A stretch of 64,000 nt of DNA from NCBI GenBank assembly GCA_903845055.1, contig CAIMWF010000038.1, forward strand, positions 1-64,000, written 5' to 3'. The first letter of the stretch is position 1. Each line of letters opens with the position of its first letter. Source of the DNA: an uncultured Bacteroidales bacterium (GTDB taxonomy: Bacteria > Bacteroidota > Bacteroidia > Bacteroidales > FEN-979). The translations under genes and the position numbers were made by a program. Shown here piece by piece: positions 34,165 to 42,970 of this stretch. The notes under the pieces are model-generated. The model ran no database searches. It saw only the letters and a list, made by a program, of their open reading frames with translations, and had not been told where the DNA came from.

Positions 34165-35163
34165 TTAATTGATCTTTACAGGTTGCACCCGGGGTGATTT
34201 ACTGCCAAGGTTGAAATCCCTGGTCATGCTGATGGCAAAGGAATATTTCGGCGTCATCTGTTTCCCGTTGTAATATTTGTAAACCGGGAGATCGCATAAA
34301 ACGGTCAGGTTCCATTTGCCGGCGATGCTGTAGCTTAGCTGCGGAGAAACCGTTACCAGGTCATAGCCCGAATCGATCACCTTGTTGCCGCCGTTCTCAT
34401 TCAGGTTGGCCATGTCCTGATCGTTGGTTTTCCACTCGTTGCGGACCTGGATGATCCCGAAGAAATACTTTACGATCTTCTTGGAAACAAAAATGGAGTT
34501 CAGCAGTATATTGCCGTATTTGTAACGGTTCTTGTCCTGGAAATTGTAATCGTACCGGTTGATGGAAAAGAGCCGGAGGGTGATCTGCTGGAATCCTTTG
34601 TTGAAAAAGATGATCTCGGAAATGCCGAAGGCGTTGGTCGAGGGCTGCACATCGCGGTTTAGCTGCACCCCGTCGACCACCTGCGGATTGGTGGTGAACG
34701 GGAACCGGAAACCCAGCCCGGAGGTAATTTCAACCTGTTTTACCGGGTTGATATAGTCGCCATATTTGAAGGTCAGGGTGCCGTTTGATAGTCCATAGCC
34801 GTGGGTCTGGAAATCGATGTGCTTGAAAACCTGGGTCTTGTCGAAATAATAGCCGGCCTCGAGTTCCACTGTCAGCCTCCTGGTGATCCCATAGGCCAGC
34901 GCCATCCCGGCAAAGTTGAAACTTGAACTTGAAAGCTGGACGCTTTCATTCGACCTGTGATCCTCCTGATAATAGGTATCGGAATAACTATGGCGGTAAT
35001 AGGTGATCACCCGCAGGTAGTTCCTGCCAAGCACCCCGACATAGACCGATGCTCCCACCGGGCTCCCGGTTGAACAGCACTGGGCATTGCAGTTAAATGA
35101 TAGGACAAGGCATGCGGCCCCGAAAAGGAAAGATATTGCTGGTTTAATTGTGGGCCCTGACAA
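34165..35163 (-). CDS. Outer-membrane beta-barrel protein with N-terminal Cys-Cys motif
   Basis: 332 residues, start TTG, which overlaps the 3' end of the upstream lipoprotein gene by 20 bp. Signal peptide to about residue 28 (FNCNAQ), and the mature chain opens CCSTGSPVG. The rest alternates aromatic strands (YYRHSYSDTYY, LTVELEAGYYFDKT, YSFAISMTRDFNL), as expected of a 12-14-strand barrel. I know of similar Bacteroidetes transporter-like barrels but no assigned function. Coupled with the lipoprotein gene, so the pair may form one surface complex. Confidence 0.75.
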   Translation of the reverse strand: MSGPTIKPAISFLFGAACLVLSFNCNAQCCSTGSPVGASVYVGVLGRNYLRVITYYRHSYSDTYYQEDHRSNESVQLSSSSFNFAGMALAYGITRRLTVELEAGYYFDKTQVFKHIDFQTHGYGLSNGTLTFKYGDYINPVKQVEITSGLGFRFPFTTNPQVVDGVQLNRDVQPSTNAFGISEIIFFNKGFQQITLRLFSINRYDYNFQDKNRYKYGNILLNSIFVSKKIVKYFFGIIQVRNEWKTNDQDMANLNENGGNKVIDSGYDLVTVSPQLSYSIAGKWNLTVLCDLPVYKYYNGKQMTPKYSFAISMTRDFNLGSKSPRVQPVKIN

Positions 35164-35497
35164 CGATCGTCTTTGTTTCTGAATTGTTGTATTTGTCGGT
35201 CACGGCACATTTGATGGCGAACCTTGCCTGGTGGCATACGGTCCACTGCACCGTGGAGCCACTGCCTACAAATGTTCCATAGTCGGATGACCATTTATAG
35301 CTGAGCCCGTCGCCGGTGGCGATCGCTGAAAGTGTGGTGACGTCGTTGACCTTGATCACCGTGTCGGCTGCAACAAGGGTGCTGAACTTAAAGTTCGACC
35401 CGGTACCCGGGTCTGGGGTGTTGCTGCTTTTTTTGCAGGAAATTGCTGCGAGGCAGGCAAGCATGATGAACAGGAGAAAAATCTTCGGTATTTTCAT
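35144..35497 (-). CDS. Small lipoprotein with PKD/Ig-like domain
   Basis: 117 residues. Lipobox LAAISC (Cys21), a Thr/Pro/Gly linker, then one beta-sandwich with the strands LSAIATGDGLSYKWSSDYG and AVTDKYNNSETKTIVV, the pattern of PKD-like domains. Probably anchored to the outer membrane. It is the first gene of an operon with the barrel gene, behind a well-matching promoter with a 14-bp palindrome upstream. Confidence 0.82.
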   Translation of the reverse strand: MKIPKIFLLFIMLACLAAISCKKSSNTPDPGTGSNFKFSTLVAADTVIKVNDVTTLSAIATGDGLSYKWSSDYGTFVGSGSTVQWTVCHQARFAIKCAVTDKYNNSETKTIVVRAHN

Positions 35498-35559
35498 GAG
35501 TTCGGTCTGAAATTTGAATGAATATTTTTCCGGATGTTAGGGTCCCCGATTGTAAAAGA

Positions 35560-35591
35560 CAAAAGTACATATATATTTATATGTGGTCAAC
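35560..35591 (-). promoter_or_regulatory. Promoter of the lipoprotein-barrel operon
   Basis: On the minus strand GTTG (35591-35588), 20 bp, TACTTTTG (35567-35560). Same spacing as the Rh-gene promoter. A 62-nt leader precedes the ATG at 35497. Confidence 0.7.
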
Positions 35592-35605
35592 GGATTTTTA
35601 GAAAC

Positions 35606-35619
35606 ATGAAATATTTCAT
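35606..35619. promoter_or_regulatory. Perfect 14-bp palindrome upstream of the -33 box
   Basis: ATGAAATATTTCAT, exact inverted repeat, centred near -57 relative to the predicted start of the leftward operon. The position suits an activator site. The regulator is unknown. Confidence 0.5.
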
Positions 35620-35823
35620 ATGTTAATATTTTTTTTTCGGACCATATGGAACAACCATAAATTATCATTCACGGTTTGCATGAACCTTGTCCTGATGTCA
35701 ATTTCATGTTTCTATTCCCGGCTACCCTCACCGAAAGGAGAAATTCCGCCGACCTGACTGGTCAACCGACTGATCTCCCGTTGGGGATTCCCGATATTCC
35801 ATGGTTAATCCGGATGAAAATTT

Positions 35824-35831
35824 TATCTTTG
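35824..35831 (+). promoter_or_regulatory. -7 promoter element of the ABC exporter
   Basis: TATCTTTG ending 5 nt before the ATG at 35837; it makes that ATG, not 35801, the start and predicts a nearly leaderless mRNA. Confidence 0.65.
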
Positions 35832-35836
35832 CAGGG

Positions 35837-37657
35837 ATGAAAAGCTTTTTCAAGATACTTCGTTATGCCGGCCCGTATTGGGTGTATGCGTTTTTGAATG
35901 TGATTTTTAATATCCTGTCGGTTCTTTTTTCACTGGTTTCGTTCGCCCTTTTCATCCCGGTGCTGCAGATGCTGTTTCACCAGATGGCCATTCCGCAGGC
36001 GGCTCCCCCGTTGCATCTTGAAATCAATTCGATCCGCGATAATTTTTATTTTCAAACCGGTCAGATGCTCGGGAAATACGGGAACGAACGGATGCTGATT
36101 TACATCGGCCTGGTCATCGTCATACTCTATTTCCTTAAAAACCTGTTCCGTTACCTGGCCATGTATTTCCTGGCAGTTGTCCGCAACGGTGTGGTAAAGG
36201 ACCTTCGCAACGATCTGTATATCAAGATCCTGATCCTTCCGTTATCCTATTTCAACGAAAAGCGGAAAGGAGATATCATCGCCCGCATGACCACCGATGT
36301 GCAGGAGGTGGAATGGTCGATCATGAGTTCCCTTGAAATGGCCTTCCGCGACCCGATCACCATGATCACCTACCTGATCACCCTTTTTGTCATCAGCCCG
36401 TCCCTGACGGTTTTCGTCCTGGTGCTGCTTCCCATCAGCGGCTTTATCATCGGCCGGATCGGGAAAAGCCTGAAACGCACATCCGACAAGGGCCAGGCCA
36501 GGATGGGGGTACTTCTTTCAATGATCGAAGAGACCATCTCGGGTCTCCGGATCATCAAGGCATTCAACGCGATCGGTTTCGCCGACAGACGTTTCCGGAA
36601 GACAAATGAAGAATATAACCGACTGATGGTCAGGCTATACCGCAAGCGTGACCTGGCATCTCCCCTGAGTGAATTCCTCAGCGCATGCGTGGTAACCATC
36701 GTATTATGGTACGGTGGCAAGCTGGTTTTCACCCCCGGGAATTTCCTGGATGCAGCGGCCTTCCTGGTTTATCTCGGTATTTTCTCGCAACTCATGCCCC
36801 CTGCGAAGGCCATCACCCAGGCCTTTTACAACATCCAGAAGGGTGTTGCATCCGTGGAGCGTATCGAGCAGGTGCTGGCCGAACCGGAAGTGATTGTTGA
36901 AAAACCGGATGCCATTGCCAAAAAGGATTTTCTCAGTGAGATCAGTTACAGGAATGTCAATTTTTCCTACGTGGAAGAACCGGTGCTAAAGGAGGTAAGC
37001 CTGGTCATTCCCAAGGGGCGCACCATTGCCCTGGTAGGCCCTTCGGGAGGAGGAAAATCGACCATGGTTGACCTGCTTCCGCGGTTTTATGACTGCCTCG
37101 GCGGGGGCATATTCATCGACGGGATTGATATCCGCGACCTGGTGATCCGCGACCTGAGGGGGTTGATGGGCATCGTTTCGCAGGAGACGATCCTCTTTAA
37201 CGATACTGTTTTCAACAACATCGCCTTCGGGATGGAAAACGTGAGCGAAGAGGAGGTGATTGCCGCGGCCAGGGTGGCCAACGCCCATGAATTTATCGAA
37301 AAGATGCCGCTTGGTTACAGCACCAACATCGGCGACCGCGGAACCAAGCTTTCGGGCGGGCAGCGCCAGCGCCTAAGCATTGCACGCGCCGTGCTGAAGA
37401 ACCCCCCGATCCTGATTCTCGACGAGGCCACCTCTGCGCTTGATACCGAATCGGAAAGGCTGGTCCAGCAGGCCCTCGAAAACCTGATGCGAAACCGTAC
37501 CTCCGTGGTCATTGCCCACCGGCTTTCAACCATCCAGTTCGCCGACGAGATCATCGTCCTGCAGAACGGCCTGCTCGTGGAACGCGGGACCCATGGCGAC
37601 CTGCTGGAAAAAAACGGGGTGTACCGGAAATTATATGAATTGCAATCCTTCGTCTAG
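35837..37657 (+). CDS. MsbA-like ABC exporter (fused membrane and ATPase domains)
   Basis: 606 residues from the ATG at 35837. Six transmembrane helices to about residue 330, then the nucleotide-binding domain: Walker A VGPSGGGKST, Q-loop SQETILF, signature LSGGQRQRLSIARA, Walker B ILILDEATSALD, switch IAHRLST. Such homodimeric exporters flip lipid A-core or other lipids in Gram-negative bacteria. The substrate is not proven. The gene stands alone and its stop faces that of the S13 peptidase across an octamer repeat. Confidence 0.94.
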   Translation: MKSFFKILRYAGPYWVYAFLNVIFNILSVLFSLVSFALFIPVLQMLFHQMAIPQAAPPLHLEINSIRDNFYFQTGQMLGKYGNERMLIYIGLVIVILYFLKNLFRYLAMYFLAVVRNGVVKDLRNDLYIKILILPLSYFNEKRKGDIIARMTTDVQEVEWSIMSSLEMAFRDPITMITYLITLFVISPSLTVFVLVLLPISGFIIGRIGKSLKRTSDKGQARMGVLLSMIEETISGLRIIKAFNAIGFADRRFRKTNEEYNRLMVRLYRKRDLASPLSEFLSACVVTIVLWYGGKLVFTPGNFLDAAAFLVYLGIFSQLMPPAKAITQAFYNIQKGVASVERIEQVLAEPEVIVEKPDAIAKKDFLSEISYRNVNFSYVEEPVLKEVSLVIPKGRTIALVGPSGGGKSTMVDLLPRFYDCLGGGIFIDGIDIRDLVIRDLRGLMGIVSQETILFNDTVFNNIAFGMENVSEEEVIAAARVANAHEFIEKMPLGYSTNIGDRGTKLSGGQRQRLSIARAVLKNPPILILDEATSALDTESERLVQQALENLMRNRTSVVIAHRLSTIQFADEIIVLQNGLLVERGTHGDLLEKNGVYRKLYELQSFV

Positions 37658-37660
37658 CCT

Positions 37661-37692
37661 TTTCGCTATTTCGCTATTTCGCCATTTCGCTC
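37661..37692. repeat. Octamer tandem repeat, unit TTTCGCTA
   Basis: Four 8-bp units (two TTTCGCTA, TTTCGCCA, TTTCGCTC) filling almost the whole gap between two converging stop codons. Confidence 0.88.
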
Positions 37693-37693
37693 T

Positions 37694-38542
37694 TTAAATC
37701 TCCGCCATCCTGATCATGACCGACTCCATCTTTTTCTTCATCAGCTTGACCTTGCAGTCAAACCCGTTGACGATGAGGGAGAAGACCAGTTTATGGCCCG
37801 ATACGGTCTGAACGTAGCCTGCGAAGCTCTTGACATTGTTGATGGTGCCTGTTTTGGCGCGAATCCGGCCCTGCGCAGCGCTGCCGATCATGGCCTTGTG
37901 CAGGGTGCCGGTCATCCCGGCAAGCGGCAGTGATTCATAAAAAGCCTGGAAATAGGGAGACTGGCGCATGGCGTAAAGCGCATCGACCAGCTGCTTGGGA
38001 GAAATGGCATTGTTTCTTGACAGGCCGTTCCCGTCGTAGAAATACATTCCTTCGGTATCCACCCCCTTGGTCGTCCAGAAATCCATGATGGCCTTCACAC
38101 CCGCGGTTGTGGTGGCCGTATTGTATACCTTGCCGCCTATCTTCCTCAGCAGTTTCGAGGCGCGCCAGTTCACGCTGTTCTGGTTGGTGATGGTGACCTC
38201 GGGGATGATGGGCTTCCCGAAAACCTCGAGTGCGGCGGCGGTAACGAAAATTTTAAGGGTGGAGGCGGGCTTCATGAGCTGCCTGGCGCGATAGTCGGCA
38301 ACCGTAACAGGCTCCTTGGCCGTAACATCGACAATCAGGTACCCGAGGTCGGCATTCTTCAGCAACGGATCCTTTTTGAGCATGTCCAGCGATTCGAGCA
38401 GGGTGTTGTACGAAACGGAGGTCTCCTTTTTGGCGATAACCGGGGGTAAAGGCTTCACCGCTGTTTTGGTACGGTTGTTCTCGCAGGAAAAAATTAATGG
38501 CAACAGGATCAGGAGCGACAGGAGGAATCTTTTGGGCACCAT
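37694..38542 (-). CDS. Compact S13-type D-alanyl-D-alanine carboxypeptidase lipoprotein
   Basis: 282 residues, against about 450-500 for ordinary PBP4/DacB. Lipobox LPLIFSC. The three penicillin-binding motifs are in order: SxxK in MKPASTLKIF (about 92), SxN in YDGNGLSRNN (about 175), KTG in RAKTGTINN (about 230). Only about 80 residues separate the first two, so the large inserted domains of S13 enzymes are absent. No frameshift is seen. Predicted cleavage of the terminal D-Ala or cross-bridge in the periplasm. It could also be a distinct beta-lactamase-fold hydrolase. Confidence 0.85.
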   Translation of the reverse strand: MVPKRFLLSLLILLPLIFSCENNRTKTAVKPLPPVIAKKETSVSYNTLLESLDMLKKDPLLKNADLGYLIVDVTAKEPVTVADYRARQLMKPASTLKIFVTAAALEVFGKPIIPEVTITNQNSVNWRASKLLRKIGGKVYNTATTTAGVKAIMDFWTTKGVDTEGMYFYDGNGLSRNNAISPKQLVDALYAMRQSPYFQAFYESLPLAGMTGTLHKAMIGSAAQGRIRAKTGTINNVKSFAGYVQTVSGHKLVFSLIVNGFDCKVKLMKKKMESVMIRMAEI

Positions 38543-38682
38543 GGTTTTCAGTTGCAGTTATTTTTTTTCAAAGATGAGGAAAATTTGTCAAAGATTAGCC
38601 CATTTGGCTATAAATTAACAAATTCAAATGTTAAATATCCTTAAATATGTGGATGTTTCTCTATGAATAAAGTAATTTTTAA

Positions 38683-38690
38683 TAATTTTG
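38683..38690 (+). promoter_or_regulatory. -7 promoter element of the carboxylase operon
   Basis: TAATTTTG 32 nt before the ATG at 38723, in an AT-rich gap. Confidence 0.5.
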
Positions 38691-38722
38691 TTCTTTAGAA
38701 TCAGATTAAATAGGAAACTTAC

Positions 38723-40231
38723 ATGATAAAAAAGGTACTTGTTGCCAACCGCGGCGAGATTGCCCTGAGGGTAATGCGTTCGTGCCGCGAGCTTGGTCTG
38801 GTAACGGTTGCGGTATTTTCGGAAGCCGACCGCAAAGCAATGCACGTGCGGTATGCTGATGAGGCCTATTGCATCGGCCCGGCCCCGTCGCGCGAGAGTT
38901 ACCTCAACATCGACACCATCCTGGCGGTCGCAAGGCGATCGGGGGCCGATGCCATTCATCCCGGTTACGGGTTTTTGTCGGAGAACGCCGTATTTTCCGA
39001 ACGCTGCAAGGCTGAAGGGATCAAGTTCATCGGTCCCGATGCCTATGCCATCAGGACGATGGGAGATAAGATCACCGCCCGCCAAACCATGATCGCCTCG
39101 GGCGTGCCGGTTGTACCGGGGACCACCGAGAAATTGTCGGACGAGGTGAAGGCGGTGGAGGTGGTGAAGGAGATCGGCCTGCCCGTGATGATCAAGGCTT
39201 CGGCTGGCGGCGGAGGCAAGGGAATGAGACTTGTGAAGTCGATGCGTGAGCTCATCCCTTCACTGAGGATGGCCAAATCGGAGGCCATGAACGCCTTCGG
39301 CGACGATGCCGTTTATATCGAAAAATATATTGAATCACCCCATCACATAGAATTCCAGATCCTTGCCGACCAGCATGGCAACGTGATCCACCTGTTTGAA
39401 CGGGAATGTTCCATCCAGCGCCGTCACCAGAAGGTCATCGAAGAGACGCCCTCGCCGCTGATCACGCCTGAACTGCGTGCCGAAATGGGGGAGAAGGCCG
39501 TGGCCGCTGCGAAAGCAGTGAATTATGAGGGTGCGGGCACCATCGAGTTCATCGTGAGCGATAAGCTCGAATACTATTTTCTCGAAATGAACACCCGGCT
39601 CCAGGTTGAACACCCGGTAACCGAGCGCGTGGTGGGGGTCGACCTGGTCAAGGAACAGATCAACATCGCCAACGGGCTCCCGCTTTCATACCGCCAGGAT
39701 GAACTCCGGCAGCATGGGCACGCGATCCAGTGCCGTATCTATGCCGAAGATCCCGAGAACAACTTCATGCCAAACCCGGGGATCATCAAACACATCACCG
39801 TGCCCCTCGGGCTTGGTGTCAGGTACGACGGCTATGTGTATGAAGGGTATGAGATCCCGATGCATTACGACCCGATGATCTGCAAACTCATCACCTGGGG
39901 CAAATCGCGGACGGAGGCCATCGCCAGGATGCGGCGTGCCCTTTACGAATACAAGATCACCGGGGTTAAAACGTCCATCAAGTTCCTCGAGCGAATCATG
40001 GACACCCCTGAATTCATTGAGGGAAAATACAACACCCATTTCATCGAGGATAATCACGACCGGCTCTTCACCACCAGGCCATGCGGTACCGAGTGCGAGG
40101 ACATGGCCCTCATTGCCGCGTTCATCGATTACCTCGACAAACTGGCCGAAATCCAGCCCCAGCGATTCACCGAGGAACTGGGCAACAACTGGAAAGATTT
40201 TGGCAGGAAACGGAATGTACTCAGACTATAA
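38723..40231 (+). CDS. Biotin carboxylase subunit of an acyl-CoA carboxylase
   Basis: 502 residues. N-terminal KKVLVANRGEIALRVMRSCRELG, HPGYGFLSENA, the glycine-rich ATP loop KASAGGGGKGMR, FLEMNTRLQVEHPVTE and RIYAEDPENNF are all intact. The enzyme carboxylates biotin with ATP and bicarbonate. The roughly 50-residue C-terminal extension beyond AccC length is usual in Bacteroidetes propionyl-CoA-type complexes. First gene of three: carrier protein (8 nt later) and carboxyltransferase follow. Confidence 0.95.
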   Translation: MIKKVLVANRGEIALRVMRSCRELGLVTVAVFSEADRKAMHVRYADEAYCIGPAPSRESYLNIDTILAVARRSGADAIHPGYGFLSENAVFSERCKAEGIKFIGPDAYAIRTMGDKITARQTMIASGVPVVPGTTEKLSDEVKAVEVVKEIGLPVMIKASAGGGGKGMRLVKSMRELIPSLRMAKSEAMNAFGDDAVYIEKYIESPHHIEFQILADQHGNVIHLFERECSIQRRHQKVIEETPSPLITPELRAEMGEKAVAAAKAVNYEGAGTIEFIVSDKLEYYFLEMNTRLQVEHPVTERVVGVDLVKEQINIANGLPLSYRQDELRQHGHAIQCRIYAEDPENNFMPNPGIIKHITVPLGLGVRYDGYVYEGYEIPMHYDPMICKLITWGKSRTEAIARMRRALYEYKITGVKTSIKFLERIMDTPEFIEGKYNTHFIEDNHDRLFTTRPCGTECEDMALIAAFIDYLDKLAEIQPQRFTEELGNNWKDFGRKRNVLRL

Positions 40232-40239
40232 TTATTATC

Positions 40240-40767
40240 ATGGCACACGAAATCAGTATCAAAGACCGCACCGCAAAGATTGACCTGCTCAACCGGGTCG
40301 GGAACAAAGCCCTCATTGCCGTGGACGATCACAAATACGACCTCGACATCGTTGAGGTTGAAAAGGGTGTTTACTCCATCCTGTATAACGGCCAGTCCTA
40401 CAATGTAGAACTGATCCGGGGTGAAACCAGCAAGCGGTACATCGTGAACACCTTCGCCAAGACCTTCAATGTGGAGGTGATCGATGCCGAAACAAAATAC
40501 ATCAACAACCGCAACCAGGGGCTGGAGGTGGAGGGGTCGAACCATATCCTGTCGCCAATGCCCGGCAAGATCGTGAAGATCCCGGTCAGGGTGGGCGACC
40601 TGGTCACCGCCGGTCAAACGCTCGTCGTGGTGGAAGCCATGAAAATGCAGAGTGAATTCAAAGCCTCCGGGGATAAGATCGTCCAGGCGATCCTCGTCAA
40701 GGAGGGCGACACGGTTGATTCGCACCAGTTGATGATTAAACTTGAGAATATAGAAGAAGCGAAGTAG
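40240..40767 (+). CDS. Biotin carboxyl carrier subunit
   Basis: 175 residues from the ATG at 40240; the longer track ORF runs backwards into the carboxylase gene in another frame. The C-terminal 70 residues are a biotinyl domain with LSPMPGKIVKI and the attachment site EAMKMQSE (biotin on the Lys). The N-terminal 100 residues are a small beta-rich domain, probably contacting the other subunits. Its stop codon TAG lies within the first unit of an octamer repeat. Confidence 0.94.
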   Translation: MAHEISIKDRTAKIDLLNRVGNKALIAVDDHKYDLDIVEVEKGVYSILYNGQSYNVELIRGETSKRYIVNTFAKTFNVEVIDAETKYINNRNQGLEVEGSNHILSPMPGKIVKIPVRVGDLVTAGQTLVVVEAMKMQSEFKASGDKIVQAILVKEGDTVDSHQLMIKLENIEEAK

Positions 40768-40792
40768 CAAGGTAGCGAGGTAGCGAGGTAGC
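40761..40792. repeat. Octamer tandem repeat, unit GAGGTAGC
   Basis: Four 8-bp units (GAAGTAGC, AAGGTAGC, two GAGGTAGC); the first contains the stop codon of the carrier gene. Reverse complement of the TCGCTACC array at 31295. Confidence 0.88.
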
Positions 40793-40818
40793 GAAATTTG
40801 GTGTAGCTATCAGGTTAT

Positions 40819-40846
40819 GAGTTTTGAGTTTTGAGTTTTGAGTTTT
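40819..40846. repeat. Heptamer tandem repeat, unit GAGTTTT
   Basis: Four perfect 7-bp units, 16 bp before the carboxyltransferase start. A second, different array within the same operon gap. Related (complement) to arrays at 21365 and 32209. Confidence 0.9.
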
Positions 40847-40862
40847 GAATTAAGACAACCAT

Positions 40863-42401
40863 ATGCAGACGATCGAAGAACGTTTTCAATTTTTTGATGA
40901 GAAAAACCGGAAGGCAGAACTGGGCGGTGGCGCCGAGAAAATTGCCAAAATCCACAAAAACGGACGCCTGACGGCCCGTGAACGTATCCTGACCCTGCTC
41001 GACGGAAACACCTTTGTTGAAATGGACAAGCTGGTCATGCACCGCTGTCACGATTTTGGCATGGGCCACAATAAATACCCCGGCGACGGCATGGTGACCG
41101 GTTACGGAAAGATTGACGGACGGCTTGTGTTTGTTTTTGCCCAGGATTTTACCGTATTTGGCGGCACCATGAGCCGGGCCAATGCCGACAAGGTGGTCAA
41201 GATCATGGACATGGCCATGCGCATGGGCGCCCCGCTGATCGGGCTGAACGATTCGGGTGGCGCGCGCATCCAGGAGGGTGTTGAAAGTCTCGCCGGGTAT
41301 GCCGATATTTTTTACCGTAATGTAATGGCCTCCGGTGTGATCCCCCAGATATCCGCCATCATGGGACCCTGCGCCGGCGGTGCGGTCTATTCCCCGGCGA
41401 TGACCGATTTCATCTTCATGGTCAAGGATTCGAGCTACATGTTCGTGACCGGCCCTGAGGTGATCAAAACCGTTACCCATGAAGAGGTGACGATGGAGGA
41501 ACTCGGCGGGGCCATGTCGCATAACAGCAAGAGCGGCGTAGCTCACTTTGCTGCCGAGAACGATGAGCAGATCGTGCTGATGATCCGCGAACTGATGAGT
41601 TTCCTGCCCTCCAACAACATGGAGGATCCCCCCACACAGCCCTGCACCGACGATATCATGCGTCAGGATGAAAAGCTCCAGACGGTGGTTCCGGCTGATC
41701 CTAACAAGCCATACGACATGAAGGACATCATCACCACGGTGGTCGACAACCATAATTTCTTCGAGGTCATGCCCTATTATGCGCAGAACATCCTCACCGG
41801 GTTTGCCCGCCTCGGCGGAAAACCGGTCGGGATCGTCGCCAACCAGCCTGCCTTCCTGGCCGGGGTGCTCGATATCAACTCATCGGTGAAAGCCGCGCGT
41901 TTCGTGCGTTTTTGTGATTGCTTCAACATTCCCATTATTACCTTTGTGGATGTGCCGGGCTTCCTGCCCGGAACAAACCAGGAATTCGGAGGGATCATCA
42001 AGCATGGTGCAAAGTTGCTGTATGCCTTTTCGGAGGCGACCGTGCCCAAGATCACCCTGATCACCCGCAAAGCATACGGCGGGGCGTACGATGTGATGTC
42101 GAGCAAGCACATCGGGGCCGATGTGAATTATGCCTATCCCACTGCGGAGATCGCCGTAATGGGACCCGAAGGGGCCGTGAACATCATTCACAAGGGCAAA
42201 CTGAATGAAAGCGACCGCGCAGAGGCGGTTGAGAATTACCGCCAGACCTTTGCAAATCCATACAAGGCAGCTGAACTGGGCTACGTGGATGAGATCATCC
42301 TGCCGCGGCAGACCCGGATGAAACTCATCCAGGCACTCGAACTGACCCAGAACAAAAGCAAAACCAACCCGCCCAAAAAGCACGGAAATATTCCCTTATA
42401 G
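40863..42401 (+). CDS. Acyl-CoA carboxylase carboxyltransferase subunit (PccB/MmdA-like)
   Basis: 512 residues, the normal length of the fused alpha-beta carboxyltransferase. Crotonase-like oxyanion sites are seen in [17 protein letters not shown] and the [11 protein letters not shown] segment in the first half, and [29 protein letters not shown] in the second. [17 protein letters not shown] follows. This subtype carries biotin-CO2 to propionyl-CoA, or decarboxylates methylmalonyl-CoA, in propionate and succinate metabolism. With the biotin carboxylase gene upstream, propionyl-CoA carboxylase is the better guess. Confidence 0.94.
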   Translation: MQTIEERFQFFDEKNRKAELGGGAEKIAKIHKNGRLTARERILTLLDGNTFVEMDKLVMHRCHDFGMGHNKYPGDGMVTGYGKIDGRLVFVFAQDFTVFGGTMSRANADKVVKIMDMAMRMGAPLIGLNDSGGARIQEGVESLAGYADIFYRNVMASGVIPQISAIMGPCAGGAVYSPAMTDFIFMVKDSSYMFVTGPEVIKTVTHEEVTMEELGGAMSHNSKSGVAHFAAENDEQIVLMIRELMSFLPSNNMEDPPTQPCTDDIMRQDEKLQTVVPADPNKPYDMKDIITTVVDNHNFFEVMPYYAQNILTGFARLGGKPVGIVANQPAFLAGVLDINSSVKAARFVRFCDCFNIPIITFVDVPGFLPGTNQEFGGIIKHGAKLLYAFSEATVPKITLITRKAYGGAYDVMSSKHIGADVNYAYPTAEIAVMGPEGAVNIIHKGKLNESDRAEAVENYRQTFANPYKAAELGYVDEIILPRQTRMKLIQALELTQNKSKTNPPKKHGNIPL

Positions 42402-42407
42402 GATCTT

Positions 42408-42428
42408 AGATTTCAGATTTCAGATTTA
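42408..42428. repeat. Heptamer tandem repeat, unit AGATTTC
   Basis: Three 7-bp units starting 6 bp after the carboxyltransferase stop. Confidence 0.8.
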
Positions 42429-42479
42429 CAGTCGAATCAGGATCAACTGTTCCACATTCAACGTGTAACACCCCCTGTC

Positions 42480-42836
42480 TTATTCAGGTGAACCGTTTTC
42501 GACCCAGCAGGAAAGGAGGTGTATCTGGGCATCGGGCATTTTAACCCCGCCCTGGGGCATGTTCTTGTATAGCGTCAGGTGCTCGATGGAACCCATGAAA
42601 CTTTTTTTCTTGCTTGCAGCCGAGGTCCCAGCATAATCGCCCAGGCTGATCCCGCTCGCAGCATGGCCACCCCCGTGACAGGCCATGTCGGGCATGGCGC
42701 AGTACGAATCCATAATGGGTTTGACATTCGCGGTGTAGGTTGGGGTTACACCCGTGCAATCATAAATTGAGGCATGCTGACAGCCGCTGATTGCAATAAA
42801 GAGAAATATTACTGAGATTGTGATGAGGATTTTCAT
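42480..42836 (-). CDS. Cytochrome-c-domain-like small lipoprotein
   Basis: 118 residues. Lipobox IAISGC (Cys19). The sequence YTANVKPIMDSYCAMPDMACHGG, followed by SGISLGDYAG and later a KMPDAQ segment, follows the pattern of small Bacteroidetes cytochrome-c-like domains (usually CxxxCH and a distal Met). Here six residues separate the cysteines (CAMPDMACH), an unusual spacing for covalent haem, so haem binding is uncertain. If haem is bound, KMP would give the sixth ligand. No redox neighbour is adjacent. Confidence 0.7.
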   Translation of the reverse strand: MKILITISVIFLFIAISGCQHASIYDCTGVTPTYTANVKPIMDSYCAMPDMACHGGGHAASGISLGDYAGTSAASKKKSFMGSIEHLTLYKNMPQGGVKMPDAQIHLLSCWVENGSPE

Positions 42837-42970
42837 GCCTTTTGATTAATTCACTAATTTTAAGCTGTAAAATTACATAAAAAAATCCATGTGATTGTTG
42901 CAACCCGAATTTTACCGGTCGGGCAGTGACCAAAATCATACCGGGTTATCGTTAATAACGCAATGCAAAT

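Larger units (their letters stand above)
35498..35836. other. Divergent regulatory region, lipoprotein operon / ABC exporter
   Basis: No gene. Contains the leftward lipoprotein promoter, a 14-bp palindrome, an AT-rich core and the rightward -7 of the exporter gene. The stretch 35,640-35,800 shows nothing I recognise. Confidence 0.7.

Noticed and set aside
40815-41753. 312-codon minus-strand ORF
   Set aside because: Fully antisense to the carboxyltransferase gene, which has clear motifs. The His/Gly/Asp-rich product is an artefact of codon bias.
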